The position numbers and the translations under genes are program-made. A stretch of 53,602 nt of DNA from an uncultured Collinsella sp. GTDB taxonomy: Bacteria; Actinomycetota; Coriobacteriia; Coriobacteriales; Coriobacteriaceae. The notes under the pieces were generated by a model. The model ran no database searches, had not been told where the DNA came from, and saw only the letters and a program-made list of their open reading frames with translations. Below, in pieces: positions 9,674 through 18,526 of the stretch. Location of the stretch: contig CAKUGA010000005.1 in assembly GCA_934654515.1 (NCBI GenBank), positions 1 through 53,602 of the forward strand. The letters run 5' to 3'. Numbering within the stretch: position 1 is the stretch's first letter; each line of letters begins with the position of its first letter.

Positions 9674-11098
9674 ATGCCGAATGTCCCCACCATCACTCCG
9701 GGCCCGGATGATACCGAGCACACGCCCGAAGGTGCCACCGAAACGATTCCTCTGATTACAAACGCACACACCGACAAGCAGAGCGGACGCACGAACGATG
9801 CGGCCGAGATATCCGATGAAGAGGCATATGCCAAGCTCAAGGCAAAACGTGCCGAACGTCGACGCAAAAAGCTGATTCGACGCGGTATTGCCGCCGGCAT
9901 CGTGGGTGCCATCGCGCTCATTGCCATTGTCGCAACCCTGGTTATCAATGCGCAGCCTCAGGGCGCTAGCGGACCTGTAACCGACATGGTGACCGAGGGC
10001 ACGTTTACCACAACGGTCGAGGCGAAAGGCCAGCTCAAACCCATTTCGTCCTCAGTGGTCTCCCCTTCTGTCGACGGCACGGTCGATACGATCAACGTGC
10101 AGGCAGGCCAATCCGTCAACGAGGGCGACGTGCTCATGACCATTAAAAACGACGAGCTCGATCGCAACGTTGCCGAGGCGCAGCGTGCAGTTGCAGCCGC
10201 TCAAGAAGACCTCGCCAACGCACAGAAAACCGCAGCCGCCGCGCAGGCCACCCCAACGACGGACGTCGATGGAGCTTCCGCAGCGGCTGGCATCTCCGCC
10301 GCATCAGCGGACACGAACGCCGTATCGGCCGCGCAGCGCAGCCTCGCATCGGCCCAGGCAAACCTCGACCAGGCGAACGCCAAGGCCGCCAGCCGTACGG
10401 TCACGGCCCCGAGCTCGGGCAGCATCGTGGAGCTCAACGCCAAGGTGGGCGCCACGGTAACAGGCGGCATGATCATGGGCGAAAGCGATACGAGTGGCGG
10501 CAAGCAGTGCATGCAGATCGCCGACCTATCCAAGATGAAGGTGACCGTGCAGGTGGGCGAAAAGGACATCGCCAAGATCGCCGTTGGGCAGAGCGCCAAC
10601 GTCACGTATCCCGCGTTTCCCGATATCGTGAGCCAGGGAACGGTCACCGCCATCGCCTCGGTGGCAAACTCCGACTCCAACAACGGCGGCGGCAGCGTGA
10701 CCTTTAACGTCGACATTCTCATCGAGGCGCCCGACGCGCGCCTGAAGCCGGGCATGACGGCCGAGGTATCGGTGGTGACCGAGCAGCTCGACGACGTGGT
10801 GATGGTGCCGACGATGGCGCTCATGACCGAAGACGGCGAACACTATTACGTCAACGTGGCGACTGATGACGAGGGCAAGCAAACCCGTCGCGTGAAGGTG
10901 ACCGTCGTGACGCAAAACGACAACGAGGCCGTAGTTGGCAAAACGCAGGTCAAGCGAGACGACCAGGGCAACGAAATCAACCCGGGCGTGCCTACAACTA
11001 AGCTACGCGACGGCGACACCCTCGTCATGGACACCAGCGCGGGCATGACGGCCGACGGCGGCGACTCCGGCAGCATGTCTGCCGACGAGGGCCTGTAA
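9674..11098 (+). CDS. HlyD/MacA-type periplasmic adaptor of an ABC exporter
   Basis: Membrane-fusion subunit expected to work with the ATPase and permease that follow. The 474-aa protein has a cytoplasmic N-terminus of about 75 residues, rich in charged residues (KLKAKRAERRRKKLIRRG), one membrane helix (GAIALIAIVATLVIN), a biotinyl-lipoyl-like domain (VQAGQSVNEGDVLMTI), an Ala-rich coiled coil (AQRAVAAAQEDLANAQ) and beta-barrel domains. The C-terminal tail is Gly/Ser/Asp-rich. An AAAGGAG site 6 nt upstream supports the ATG at 9674. Its TAA overlaps the ATG of the ATPase gene (TAATG). The substrate is unknown; MacA-type adaptors in Gram-positives serve peptide or antibiotic export. Confidence 0.9.
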   Translation: MPNVPTITPGPDDTEHTPEGATETIPLITNAHTDKQSGRTNDAAEISDEEAYAKLKAKRAERRRKKLIRRGIAAGIVGAIALIAIVATLVINAQPQGASGPVTDMVTEGTFTTTVEAKGQLKPISSSVVSPSVDGTVDTINVQAGQSVNEGDVLMTIKNDELDRNVAEAQRAVAAAQEDLANAQKTAAAAQATPTTDVDGASAAAGISAASADTNAVSAAQRSLASAQANLDQANAKAASRTVTAPSSGSIVELNAKVGATVTGGMIMGESDTSGGKQCMQIADLSKMKVTVQVGEKDIAKIAVGQSANVTYPAFPDIVSQGTVTAIASVANSDSNNGGGSVTFNVDILIEAPDARLKPGMTAEVSVVTEQLDDVVMVPTMALMTEDGEHYYVNVATDDEGKQTRRVKVTVVTQNDNEAVVGKTQVKRDDQGNEINPGVPTTKLRDGDTLVMDTSAGMTADGGDSGSMSADEGL

Positions 11099-11871
11099 TG
11101 CGCCCCGTCATCGACATCCGCAACGTGCACCGCATCTTTGAGAGCAAAGCCGGCTGCGCCCATATTCTGCACAACGTGAGCCTGGCGGTAAACCCCGGCG
11201 AATTCGTGGCCATCACCGGCCCTTCGGGCTCAGGCAAATCGACGCTCATGAACATCCTAGGCTGCCTGGACAAGCCGACGGCGGGCGACTATTACCTGCA
11301 GGGACTCAACGTAGCCGAGCTGGACGATGATGAACTCACCGAAGTCCGCGCCCTGAGCATCGGGTTTGTGTTCCAGAGCTTTAACCTGCTGCCGCGCCTT
11401 TCGGTCATCGAAAACGTGATGCTGCCGCTGTCGTACACCAATGTGCCGCGTAGCCAACGCGAGATGCGCGCCGTCCACGCGTTGCAAGCCGTCACGCTGC
11501 CGGTCGACCACTGGGATCACCGTATCTCCGAGCTTTCGGGCGGACAGATGCAGAGGGTTGCCATCGCGCGCGCCCTCGTCAACGATCCGCCCATCATTCT
11601 GGCAGACGAACCGACGGGAAATCTGGACTCTGCCACCGGAGCGCTCGTGATGGAAACATTCCACAGGCTACAGGAGCGCGGCAAGACCATCGTGCTCATC
11701 ACACACGACCCCGGCATCGCTGCCGAGGCCGACCGTGCCGTGACCATCCGCGACGGCCGAATCCACGAGGGCGCATACATCGCACATGCACCGCAGACCC
11801 TGCGTGGAGTCGTCGAGAGCCTGCCCACGATTTCCGCATCCGCCAACCCCACGAAAGGAGTGAAGGCATGA
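11098..11871 (+). CDS. ABC transporter ATPase (MacB/LolD type)
   Basis: Nucleotide-binding subunit, 257 aa. Walker A GPSGSGKST, the signature LSGGQMQRVAIARAL, Walker B IILADEPTGNLDS and the switch histidine (VLITHD) are all present. The sequence around LDDDELTEVRALSIGFVFQ is typical of the lipoprotein/macrolide exporter ATPase family. Its stop overlaps the permease start by 4 nt (ATGA), implying translational coupling and a fixed complex. There is a C-terminal extension of about 40 residues beyond the core. Confidence 0.94.
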   Translation: MRPVIDIRNVHRIFESKAGCAHILHNVSLAVNPGEFVAITGPSGSGKSTLMNILGCLDKPTAGDYYLQGLNVAELDDDELTEVRALSIGFVFQSFNLLPRLSVIENVMLPLSYTNVPRSQREMRAVHALQAVTLPVDHWDHRISELSGGQMQRVAIARALVNDPPIILADEPTGNLDSATGALVMETFHRLQERGKTIVLITHDPGIAAEADRAVTIRDGRIHEGAYIAHAPQTLRGVVESLPTISASANPTKGVKA

Positions 11872-13082
11872 GTACGCGCGATCTTGTTCAAGAAGCCCTT
11901 CACTCGCTCGAGGCCAACAAGGGGCGCAGCCTGCTCACCATCCTGGGCATTGTTATCGGTATCGCCTCCGTCATCGCTATGACCTCACTTATCGGCGGTA
12001 TCCAAAACAGCCTAGTCAACAGCCTGGGCCTCAATGCCGCACGTATGGTGCAGATTTATTCGTCACAGGAGCTCACCGAGTCGGACGTCGAGAAGCTCCG
12101 CAAGATGGTGCCGCAGATTGAGCAGATCGGCATCGTGGACAGCGCCTATACCGAGTACAAGGCCGGTGACAAAAGCTATACCGTCATGGCGCAGGGTGTC
12201 GATAGCGATATGCTCGATGCCGTAGGCGCCAGCAAGCTTGTCGCGGGGCGCACCTATACCGACGCCGAGTCTCAATCAGGCGCGCGCGTGGCACTCATCA
12301 GCCGCGGCGGCGCCGACCAGCTTTACGGCAACGAACAGGACGCGCTCGGCAAGACCATCAAGGTGTCGAACGGCGAGGTGCAGATTGTCGGCGTCATCGA
12401 CGGCGGCAGCGATTCCATGGGTTCGCTCACGCTGTACATGCCGCGCGAGACGATCTCGGGCCTCTTTGGCGACGAGAACCCCTCGTTTCCCAGCGTGACG
12501 GCGCTCGCCGTCGAGGGTACGGACATGGACGAACTGTGCAAGACGATCGAATCCAAAGTGCGCACGATGAAGGGCATCTCGGAGGACGACGAGTACGACA
12601 GCGTATCGGCAACCTCCATGAAAAGCGCCATCGATGCCCTCAATTCCTTTATGGGCGCGTTCTCGCTCATCATGGGCGCCGTTGCCAGCATCTCGCTGCT
12701 CGTGGGCGGCATCGGCATTATGAACATGATGCTCACCAACGTGACCGAACGCATCCGCGAGATCGGCATTCGCCGCGCGCTGGGCGCAAGCCGTAGCGAT
12801 ATCACCGCGCAGTTTTTGGCCGAGTCCTCGGCGCTGTGCGTCACCGGTGGCCTGCTGGGTGTCCTGATTGGCTATCTGCTGGCCTGGGGCTTGGCGTTCT
12901 TTGCCGCCGGCTCTGGCGTTCTTGGCGAACTCGGCGCCAGCGGCACCATTACGCCGAGCTTCTCGATCGCGACGGTGCTGCTGGCCTTCGCGGTCTCCGT
13001 CGGCATCGGCGTCATCTTCGGTTTCTACCCCGCCCGCCGAGCCGCAAAACTCGACCCCGTGGAGTGCCTGAGGTACCAGTAA
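11868..13082 (+). CDS. ABC transporter permease, MacB/FtsX family
   Basis: Membrane subunit (404 aa) of the same exporter. It has an N-terminal helix (SLLTILGIVIGIASVIAMTS), a large extracellular MacB periplasmic core domain (about residues 45-245) and three C-terminal helices, including GIGIMNMMLTNVTERIREIG, a hallmark of the FtsX/MacB fold. It ends with the usual PARRAAKLDPVECLRYQ tail. The organisation adaptor-ATPase-permease is a complete MacAB-type unit without an outer-membrane partner, as expected for a monoderm. A long palindrome follows directly. Confidence 0.93.
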   Translation: MSTRDLVQEALHSLEANKGRSLLTILGIVIGIASVIAMTSLIGGIQNSLVNSLGLNAARMVQIYSSQELTESDVEKLRKMVPQIEQIGIVDSAYTEYKAGDKSYTVMAQGVDSDMLDAVGASKLVAGRTYTDAESQSGARVALISRGGADQLYGNEQDALGKTIKVSNGEVQIVGVIDGGSDSMGSLTLYMPRETISGLFGDENPSFPSVTALAVEGTDMDELCKTIESKVRTMKGISEDDEYDSVSATSMKSAIDALNSFMGAFSLIMGAVASISLLVGGIGIMNMMLTNVTERIREIGIRRALGASRSDITAQFLAESSALCVTGGLLGVLIGYLLAWGLAFFAAGSGVLGELGASGTITPSFSIATVLLAFAVSVGIGVIFGFYPARRAAKLDPVECLRYQ

Positions 13083-13084
13083 CC

Positions 13085-13174
13085 CATCCCCCCATAAGTT
13101 GCGGTGAAATAGGGACTGAATGGCCGTTTGACAGCCAAAACAGTCCCTATTTCGCCGCAACTTATGGGGGGATG
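13085..13174. repeat. 34-bp inverted repeat, GCGGTGAAATAGGGACTG family, copy 1
   Basis: Arms at 13085-13118 and 13141-13174 match at 33 of 34 positions (the exception is a G-U pair), with a 22-nt interior that has its own small hairpin (TGGC/GCCA). The core TTGCGGTGAAATAGGGACTG is shared with the element at 22031-22101. It sits between the convergent permease and TetR genes and could terminate both. Confidence 0.9.
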
Positions 13175-13185
13175 TGGCGTTGACG

Positions 13186-13797
13186 CTATTCGAAGCGCGA
13201 TTCCAGGCTCGACAGGCCGTTGATCGTCAGGTCGTTGGCAACCGCGGACACGCGCTCGATGGGAACCGAGCCATCCGAGAGCGCCCAGGTGCGATAGATG
13301 CCGATAATGCCCGACAGCAAAAAGGCCAGGTAGTAATCGAACATCTCGTCCTTGAGACCCTCGGGCAGCAGGCCGCGCTCAGTGATCTCATGCTCGAGCG
13401 GCACGCGCAGGCGAGCCATAAAGTCATCGAGCGGAATATTCTCGATGAGCTGACGATTAAGCACCAGATTGTTGCAGAGTGCCTCGTTGATGGTCCTAAA
13501 GAACGTGGCGGCCGCGCTGAGGGCACGCTCGCTGGTATCGCCCTTCATGGACGAGAGCGTCTTTTCGACCGAGTCCACGATGTTTTCCACCACATCGACG
13601 GCAATGGCATCGAGCAGGCCGTCAACGGTGCCAAAATGAACGTAGAATGTCTTGCGGTCGACGTTGGCCTCGCGAGCAATCGCACTCACCGTAATATCGG
13701 CCAGCGGTTTTTCGAGCAACAGACGCTCAAAAGCCGAAAGAATCGCATTGCGGCTTCGAACGATACGGCGGTCAAGCCGTGGCTTTGCAGCAGCCAT
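13186..13797 (-). CDS. TetR/AcrR-family transcriptional regulator
   Basis: DNA-binding repressor-type protein, 203 aa. The N-terminal helix-turn-helix is clear (ADITVSAIAREANVDRKTFY, about residues 30-50), followed by a variable ligand domain. The ATG at 13797 has AAGG 8 nt upstream and begins just before the basic DNA-binding segment; a GTG at 13848 would add 17 unconserved residues. It converges on the ABC exporter operon, so it may control that exporter (inference), but no operator was identified. Confidence 0.88.
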   Translation of the reverse strand: MAAAKPRLDRRIVRSRNAILSAFERLLLEKPLADITVSAIAREANVDRKTFYVHFGTVDGLLDAIAVDVVENIVDSVEKTLSSMKGDTSERALSAAATFFRTINEALCNNLVLNRQLIENIPLDDFMARLRVPLEHEITERGLLPEGLKDEMFDYYLAFLLSGIIGIYRTWALSDGSVPIERVSAVANDLTINGLSSLESRFE

Positions 13798-13998
13798 AGG
13801 AAGCACCTTCCAACTAGATAATTCATCCACAGATGAGAGATATTCCACGTAAGAGGATTATCCCACAACGAGTGCTTGAATGGCGAGCAACATCAAGATT
13901 GCACGAAATGCAAAGCCTAGTAGAAAGACCCGCTTGCCTGCACCGATAACATTCGGAATAGACAAACGGGCCCGGAGCTAAACGAGCTGAGTATCGCC

Positions 13999-15297
13999 CT
14001 ATGGTCGCTTCTTTTTATTGAGTGCGGAGGGCGACACACGAATACCGTCGCCAGTCTGACGGACGTAGGCCTTACGAGCCGGCCTAGAAGCCGTAGAAGC
14101 CTTCTGAGCACGTTGCTTGGGGTCAACGGTAACCTGGGACGCAGGATGAGCTTTAGCGGGCGCAGACGGCGTTTGAGGCGTGCGGCCGAGCTTGCGCATC
14201 ACACGATCCCATCGTGCATGGATGCTCTCGTTGTGGGCGCTCTTAAGCCCCAGCAGGGGCGCGGCCAAAATGGTCGGCGCGATAAACGTGATGAGACGCC
14301 ACAGCAGATAACCGGCAGTCGATGCCGATCCAAAGAAATGGCCCAGGAACAGAGCGAAACCGCCCTCCGCGCCACCGGTGCCACCGGGCAGAGGGACCGC
14401 GGAGCTCAGCAGCTGCACAAAAGCGCTCGCGGCCATGACCGAGAAAAAGTCGACCTCGTGGTGGCCAAAGGCGAGCATCAAAAAGTACGGCACGAGGTAG
14501 AAAAACGCAAGCTGCAGCATGGTGATAACTACCGTGAGCAGCATGGATGAAAAGTGGCCGGCCGAAAGCTTGAACTTCTCGGAAAAGGAGTAGATTTCGC
14601 CGTCGACAAACGTGCGCCAGCCCTCGATCTTGGTGGCCGAGACGCCCATTCGCTCGAGCCAATTGATAATGCAGTGCGCGACGCGCGTGACGGTCTTGGG
14701 CATGAGCGCGACGGCAAAGATGCCAAGCAGAATGCAGCAGTGACCGCCAAAGCTAAAGACGCACAGCAGCGTCATGTCGCCATAGCGCTCGGCGAAAAAC
14801 GGCATGCGGGCAAGCAGTAGAATGGCGCCCCAGGCAACGAGGCCAAACTGATACACGATAAATCGGGTGAACTGCGTGGCACCGGCCTCGCCGACGTTTT
14901 GGCCTGCCTTGGTCAGGCGGTAGATCTGGGCAGGCGTGGAGCCCATCATCATGGGCGTCAGGTTGCCAAAGAAGATACCGCTCGCCTCGACCGAGATCAG
15001 GTCGCGAATGCCAACGGGCGAATTGGGATCGAGCCAGACGGCGATCGCATAGGCAACGATGCCAAAGAACAGGTACAGGAACATGCAAAAGCATGCAACA
15101 ACGAGCCACAACGCTTGGACGCTCGACATGGCAGCCCAGAACTGCCCCATCTGACCGGTCGCAATCAGATAAACGATATAGCCCACCAGCACGACGCCGA
15201 TAAAAATGGCACCGCGACGTGCACCCTTGTTGTCATCGCCGCCCGAGGCCTCAACCTCGACCTGGGGCTTAGATGTATGTTGAGAGGACTCCGTCAT
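13999..15297 (-). CDS. Flippase-like integral membrane protein (lysylphosphatidylglycerol synthase TM family)
   Basis: Polytopic membrane protein of the UPF0104/COG0392 family, 432 aa, with about eight hydrophobic segments, e.g. GAIFIGVVLVGYIVYLIAT and LWLVVACFCMFLYLFFGIVA. The conserved core AVPLPGGTGGAEGGFALFLG is present. Family members include the flippase half of MprF and glycosyltransferase-linked transporters. No aminoacyl-transferase domain is attached, so it is not a complete MprF. The C-terminal tail of about 75 residues is basic and cytoplasmic. The start is set by AAGGAG 4 nt upstream. The specific lipid substrate cannot be inferred. Confidence 0.85.
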   Translation of the reverse strand: MTESSQHTSKPQVEVEASGGDDNKGARRGAIFIGVVLVGYIVYLIATGQMGQFWAAMSSVQALWLVVACFCMFLYLFFGIVAYAIAVWLDPNSPVGIRDLISVEASGIFFGNLTPMMMGSTPAQIYRLTKAGQNVGEAGATQFTRFIVYQFGLVAWGAILLLARMPFFAERYGDMTLLCVFSFGGHCCILLGIFAVALMPKTVTRVAHCIINWLERMGVSATKIEGWRTFVDGEIYSFSEKFKLSAGHFSSMLLTVVITMLQLAFFYLVPYFLMLAFGHHEVDFFSVMAASAFVQLLSSAVPLPGGTGGAEGGFALFLGHFFGSASTAGYLLWRLITFIAPTILAAPLLGLKSAHNESIHARWDRVMRKLGRTPQTPSAPAKAHPASQVTVDPKQRAQKASTASRPARKAYVRQTGDGIRVSPSALNKKKRP

Positions 15298-15410
15298 GAG
15301 GCTCCTTCTAACACAGTCAAATTATCTTGGATATTGTACCCGTAAGGGCCACAAGCAGAACGTAAAGCTATAAGGCAAATGGGAATAGCAGACAGGTCGC
15401 TCGCGGTAAG

Positions 15411-15440
15411 AAAAAACCCGGCCTTCCCAAGAAGACCGGG
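15411..15440 (-). terminator. Terminator after the tRNA-Glu pair
   Basis: On the minus strand CCCGGTCTT pairs with AAGGCCGGG (one G-U pair) and is followed by six T residues. It lies 11 nt past the second tRNA. Confidence 0.92.
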
Positions 15441-15451
15441 TATCTAAATCA

Positions 15452-15528
15452 TGGTAGCCCGTACCAGATTCGAACTGGTGATCTCCGCCTTGAGAGGGCG
15501 GCGTCCTAAACCGCTAGACGAACGGGCC
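15452..15528 (-). tRNA. tRNA-Glu (anticodon CTC), downstream copy
   Basis: Cloverleaf on the minus strand: acceptor GGCCCGT/ACGGGCT with G1-U72, anticodon stem CCGCC/GGCGG around loop CTCTCAA (anticodon 15492-15494), T-arm with GTTCGAATC. The CCA end is encoded (15452-15454). Sequence is identical to the copy at 15551-15627. Confidence 0.96.
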
Positions 15529-15550
15529 ATAAGCCTCAACAGAAAAGAAG

Positions 15551-15627
15551 TGGTAGCCCGTACCAGATTCGAACTGGTGATCTCCGCCTTGAGAGGGCGG
15601 CGTCCTAAACCGCTAGACGAACGGGCC
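15551..15627 (-). tRNA. tRNA-Glu (anticodon CTC), upstream copy
   Basis: Same 77-nt sequence as its neighbour, including encoded CCA, separated from it by 22 nt. The two are probably one transcript from the promoter at 15662-15690. Confidence 0.96.
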
Positions 15628-15661
15628 ACATGACATCTGCACTGCCGTGCTGCGAGGAAAT

Positions 15662-15690
15662 ATATTACGGGACAAAAAACGCGAGCGCAA
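15662..15690 (-). promoter_or_regulatory. Promoter of the tRNA-Glu pair
   Basis: Minus-strand -35 TTGCGC (15685-15690) and -10 TAATAT (15662-15667) with 17-bp spacing, 34 nt upstream of the first tRNA. Good sigma-70 match in a strand with no other gene to serve. Confidence 0.75.
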
Positions 15691-15756
15691 GAAGAAATTC
15701 CAAATTGCCCAAATTTTGTCGGCAGGTTATGGAAAGCGCTGGTCAACGCCATAGCC

Positions 15757-15857
15757 GATGATTTTTCTGGGACGGGGCTTAAAAAATCATTTAGCTACCC
15801 TGCAACGTGAACGTTTACGCAAAATGATTTTTTAAGCCCCGTCCCAGAAAAATCATC
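15757..15857. repeat. Perfect 35-bp inverted repeat overlapping the cca stop
   Basis: Arms 15757-15791 and 15823-15857 are exact complements and contain CTGGGACGGGGCTT. The right arm includes the TGA stop of cca (15853-15855), so the element forms the end of that gene. The 31-nt loop contains AACGTGAACGTT. It may work as a terminator. The family differs from the other palindromes but again carries a GGGAC core. Confidence 0.9.
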
Positions 15858-17247
15858 CCAGGTTGAGGTGCGACAAGAGAGCTTCGCGATCGTTGGGGAT
15901 GTTGTCCTCGATAACGGCTTCGAGGGCGTCGTTAAGTAGCTGGCCTAGCTCGGGCCCCGGTTTCACACCGGCGCGGATCAAGTCGCCACCATTGATGGCA
16001 AGCATCTTGAGCGTATAGGGCTCCCCCGCCTCCAGCAGCTCGTGCGCCAGCGCGCGCATCTCCTCAATCGTCTCGACGTAATAGAAGCATGATGGCGCCT
16101 TGCCCAGCGTATCGGCACGCTTAAGGTCCATAAGCTCGTCAATCAGACGCGGCGTATCGACGCCCTCGCCCGAAAGCGCGCGCATCATATTGAGCAGGCA
16201 GGAGCGCTCGGGGCGCAGCGGCTTGTCGTGATATTTAATGAGCAGGCACACGTCGCGCACCAAGTCGTGCGAGAGCGCCAGGCGATCCATAATGACGCGC
16301 GCCTTCTTGGCGCCGAGCTCGGGATGACCGTAGAAGTGTCCGCTACCGGCATGGTCGACCGTGAAACAGTCGGGCTTGGACACATCGTGCAAAAACGCCG
16401 CCCACATCAGACTCATTGAGGGTGTAACGCCGTCACACAGCGCCAGCTCCCCCGCCACCGTCAGCACGCGGGCGATGTGCTCGTACACGTTAAAGGCATG
16501 GTAGACGCTGCGCTGGTCGAATCCACGACCCGCGGCAAGCTCGGGCACGGCGGCGCAAATAAGCTCGGGATAGCGCAGCATCGCGTCTCCCCCGTGGCCG
16601 GTCGAAAGAATACCCTCGAGCTCAATACCCACACGCTCGCGTGCCACGGCATCGAGCAGCGGCGCACACTCGGCAAGGGCGAGCTTCGTCTGGGGCTCGA
16701 TCATAAAGTCCAGGCGGCAGGCAAAACGCACCGCACGCAGCATGCGCAGCGCGTCCTCGTTAAAACGACGTTTGGGGTCGCCGACAGCACGGATCAGCTT
16801 GCGCTCCAAGTCGCCCTGGCCGTTGTAACGGTCAACAAGACCGCGCTGGGGATGCCACGCCATGGCATTGACGGTAAAATCGCGACGCGCCAGGTCATCC
16901 TCGAGCGAAGCCGCGCGCTCCACGCTCTGGGGATGGCGGCCGTCGGTATAAAAGCCATCCAGGCGGTACGTGGTGACCTCGATGCGCTCGCCATCGCTAA
17001 TGGCCGTGATGCCGCCAAATTTAATGCCCGACTCCACGACCGCAATACCGGCGGCCTCAAGCGCCACCTTAGACTCCTGCCACAGGCCGCTGCAGCACAT
17101 GTCCACATCGTGGCTGGGGCATCCCATCAGGGCATCGCGCACCCAGCCGCCCACGTACCAAGCCTCAAGACCGGCTGTCTCGAGCGCGCGCAGCACTCGC
17201 AGGGAGGCTTCGGTCGGCTGCGTACCGTTGAGCGAAACATTGCACAT
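15853..17247 (-). CDS. cca: CCA tRNA nucleotidyltransferase with HD domain
   Basis: Adds or repairs the 3' CCA of tRNAs. The 464-aa class II enzyme has the nucleotidyltransferase motif YVGGWVRDALMG (about residues 26-37) and DVDMCCSG, the RRDFTVNAMAW region, RRFNEDALRMLRAVRFACRL, and an HD phosphohydrolase domain (FLHDVSKPD, then HPELGAKKAR). The start at 17247 has GGAGG 8 nt upstream and leaves the family's usual N-terminus; the open frame extends 50 residues further but those lack homology. The stop lies within a 35-bp palindrome. Confidence 0.95.
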   Translation of the reverse strand: MCNVSLNGTQPTEASLRVLRALETAGLEAWYVGGWVRDALMGCPSHDVDMCCSGLWQESKVALEAAGIAVVESGIKFGGITAISDGERIEVTTYRLDGFYTDGRHPQSVERAASLEDDLARRDFTVNAMAWHPQRGLVDRYNGQGDLERKLIRAVGDPKRRFNEDALRMLRAVRFACRLDFMIEPQTKLALAECAPLLDAVARERVGIELEGILSTGHGGDAMLRYPELICAAVPELAAGRGFDQRSVYHAFNVYEHIARVLTVAGELALCDGVTPSMSLMWAAFLHDVSKPDCFTVDHAGSGHFYGHPELGAKKARVIMDRLALSHDLVRDVCLLIKYHDKPLRPERSCLLNMMRALSGEGVDTPRLIDELMDLKRADTLGKAPSCFYYVETIEEMRALAHELLEAGEPYTLKMLAINGGDLIRAGVKPGPELGQLLNDALEAVIEDNIPNDREALLSHLNLG

Positions 17248-17342
17248 ACCTGTGGCCTCCTGCACTATCAAATTGGTTGTCGATTGCGTCTGCAAGAAGT
17301 CTAGCAAGAAACAGCCTCCCCTGCACACGCAAGTCCGATAAA

Positions 17343-17378
17343 CAAAAACGCATCCGCCCTGTTCCCAAGACGGATGCG
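17343..17378 (-). terminator. Terminator after fruK copy 1
   Basis: Minus-strand stem CGCATCCG/CGGATGCG followed by TTTTTG, about 34 nt past the stop. Confidence 0.85.
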
Positions 17379-17411
17379 AACTACTCGAAATACTCAAGCT
17401 TTACGCCGAAG

Positions 17412-18344
17412 TTAGCAGACCTCGCGGATAACGATGCCCTTCTTATACTCCTCGACCTTGGCAAAATCGCCCAGGCCCGGGCACTCGACCACGTTGGCGC
17501 CAGTGGCCATCGAAAGACGCAGGGCGTCCTCGACGCGCTCGGGAGCGTCGTGCCACACGGACAGGAAGGCGGCCAGCGAGGAGTCGCCCGCGCAGACGGT
17601 GGAAAGCAGGTTGACCTCGAAGTCGCGCTTGGCAAACCAGATGTGCTCGCCGTTGGAGAAGTACGCACCGGCACCGCCCAGGGTCAGCAGCACGTTCTTG
17701 GCGCCCTTGGCGTGCAGCTCGGCCATAGCGCCCTTGACGGACTCATCGTCGCCACCGCTCACCTTAATGCCAAAGATGTCGAGCAGCTCGTCGTCGTTGG
17801 GTTTGATCAGCAGCGGCTCCATGGCAATAAGGTCGGCCAGTTGATGGCTGGAGATGTCGAGAACGAACTCGGCACCCTTGGCCTTAACGCGACGCAGGAC
17901 CTCGGCCAGGAAGCCCTCGGAGGTGTTGGGAGGCAGCGAACCGCTGATGACCAGGCAGGTCATGTCGTCGAGCGAATCGATGAGCTCAAACATCTCCCGC
18001 TCGTTGGCAGCGTTGATGGCGGCACCGGCATTGACCATGTTGTACTCGGTGTCGGGACCGGCGTTGAGGAACACGTTGACACGCGTGATGCCGTCAGTCC
18101 ACACGGGCTTGACGGGCACGCCAAGGGCCTCGGCGCCCTTAACGATAAACTCGCCCGAGAAGCCAGCGAAGAAGCCCAGGATCGTTGTGTCAACACCGTA
18201 GTGATCGAGCGTAAACGAGACGTTGAGGCCCTTGCCGTTGGGCGTATAGACCGCATCGCGGGTACGCGTGACGGTGTTGGCGGAAAGACCGTCGCAGGAA
18301 ATGTTGTAGTCAATAGCGGGATTTGCAGTGAGCGTGTAAATCAT
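17412..18344 (-). CDS. fruK: 1-phosphofructokinase-family (PfkB) kinase, copy 1
   Basis: Predicted to convert fructose 1-phosphate, produced by FruA, to fructose 1,6-bisphosphate. The 310-aa protein shows NPAIDYNI at the N-terminus, the GKGLNVS substrate loop (about 38-44), VISGSLPPN and KPNDDEL in the middle and the catalytic loop TVCAGDSS with Asp near 254. The first glycine of the usual GAGD anion hole is a cysteine. AAAGGA precedes the ATG at 18344. A CTTTCAC/GTGAAAG inverted repeat covers the region just upstream. A tagatose-6-phosphate kinase role cannot be excluded. Confidence 0.85.
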   Translation of the reverse strand: MIYTLTANPAIDYNISCDGLSANTVTRTRDAVYTPNGKGLNVSFTLDHYGVDTTILGFFAGFSGEFIVKGAEALGVPVKPVWTDGITRVNVFLNAGPDTEYNMVNAGAAINAANEREMFELIDSLDDMTCLVISGSLPPNTSEGFLAEVLRRVKAKGAEFVLDISSHQLADLIAMEPLLIKPNDDELLDIFGIKVSGGDDESVKGAMAELHAKGAKNVLLTLGGAGAYFSNGEHIWFAKRDFEVNLLSTVCAGDSSLAAFLSVWHDAPERVEDALRLSMATGANVVECPGLGDFAKVEEYKKGIVIREVC

Positions 18345-18352
18345 GAATGTTC

Positions 18353-18380
18353 CTTTCACGAAGCAACGTGTTAGTGAAAG
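18353..18380. promoter_or_regulatory. Candidate operator upstream of fruK copy 1
   Basis: 7-bp inverted repeat CTTTCAC (18353-18359) and GTGAAAG (18374-18380), 14-nt spacer, directly downstream of a -10-like TATACT on the minus strand. The half-site GTGAAAG also occurs twice in the fruA-rpiR intergenic region, suggesting a shared regulator. The proximal arm overlaps the ribosome site. Confidence 0.4.
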
Positions 18381-18465
18381 TATATTCCACGCATCGGTAA
18401 AAGGCTACAACAACTCGGCGAACGGTGTGGAAGCGGTGAAGGGCGGTTTCATCTCACTTTTCCCA

Positions 18466-18500
18466 CGAAAAACGGCGCCCCGATCAAACCGGGACGCCGT
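18466..18500 (-). terminator. Terminator after fruK copy 2
   Basis: Minus-strand stem ACGGCGTCCCG/CGGGGCGCCGT, then TTTTTC. It sits 26 nt past the stop, so the two fruK genes are largely separate units. Confidence 0.88.
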
Positions 18501-18526
18501 ATGCGCACGAATATGTCGCGTTTCGC

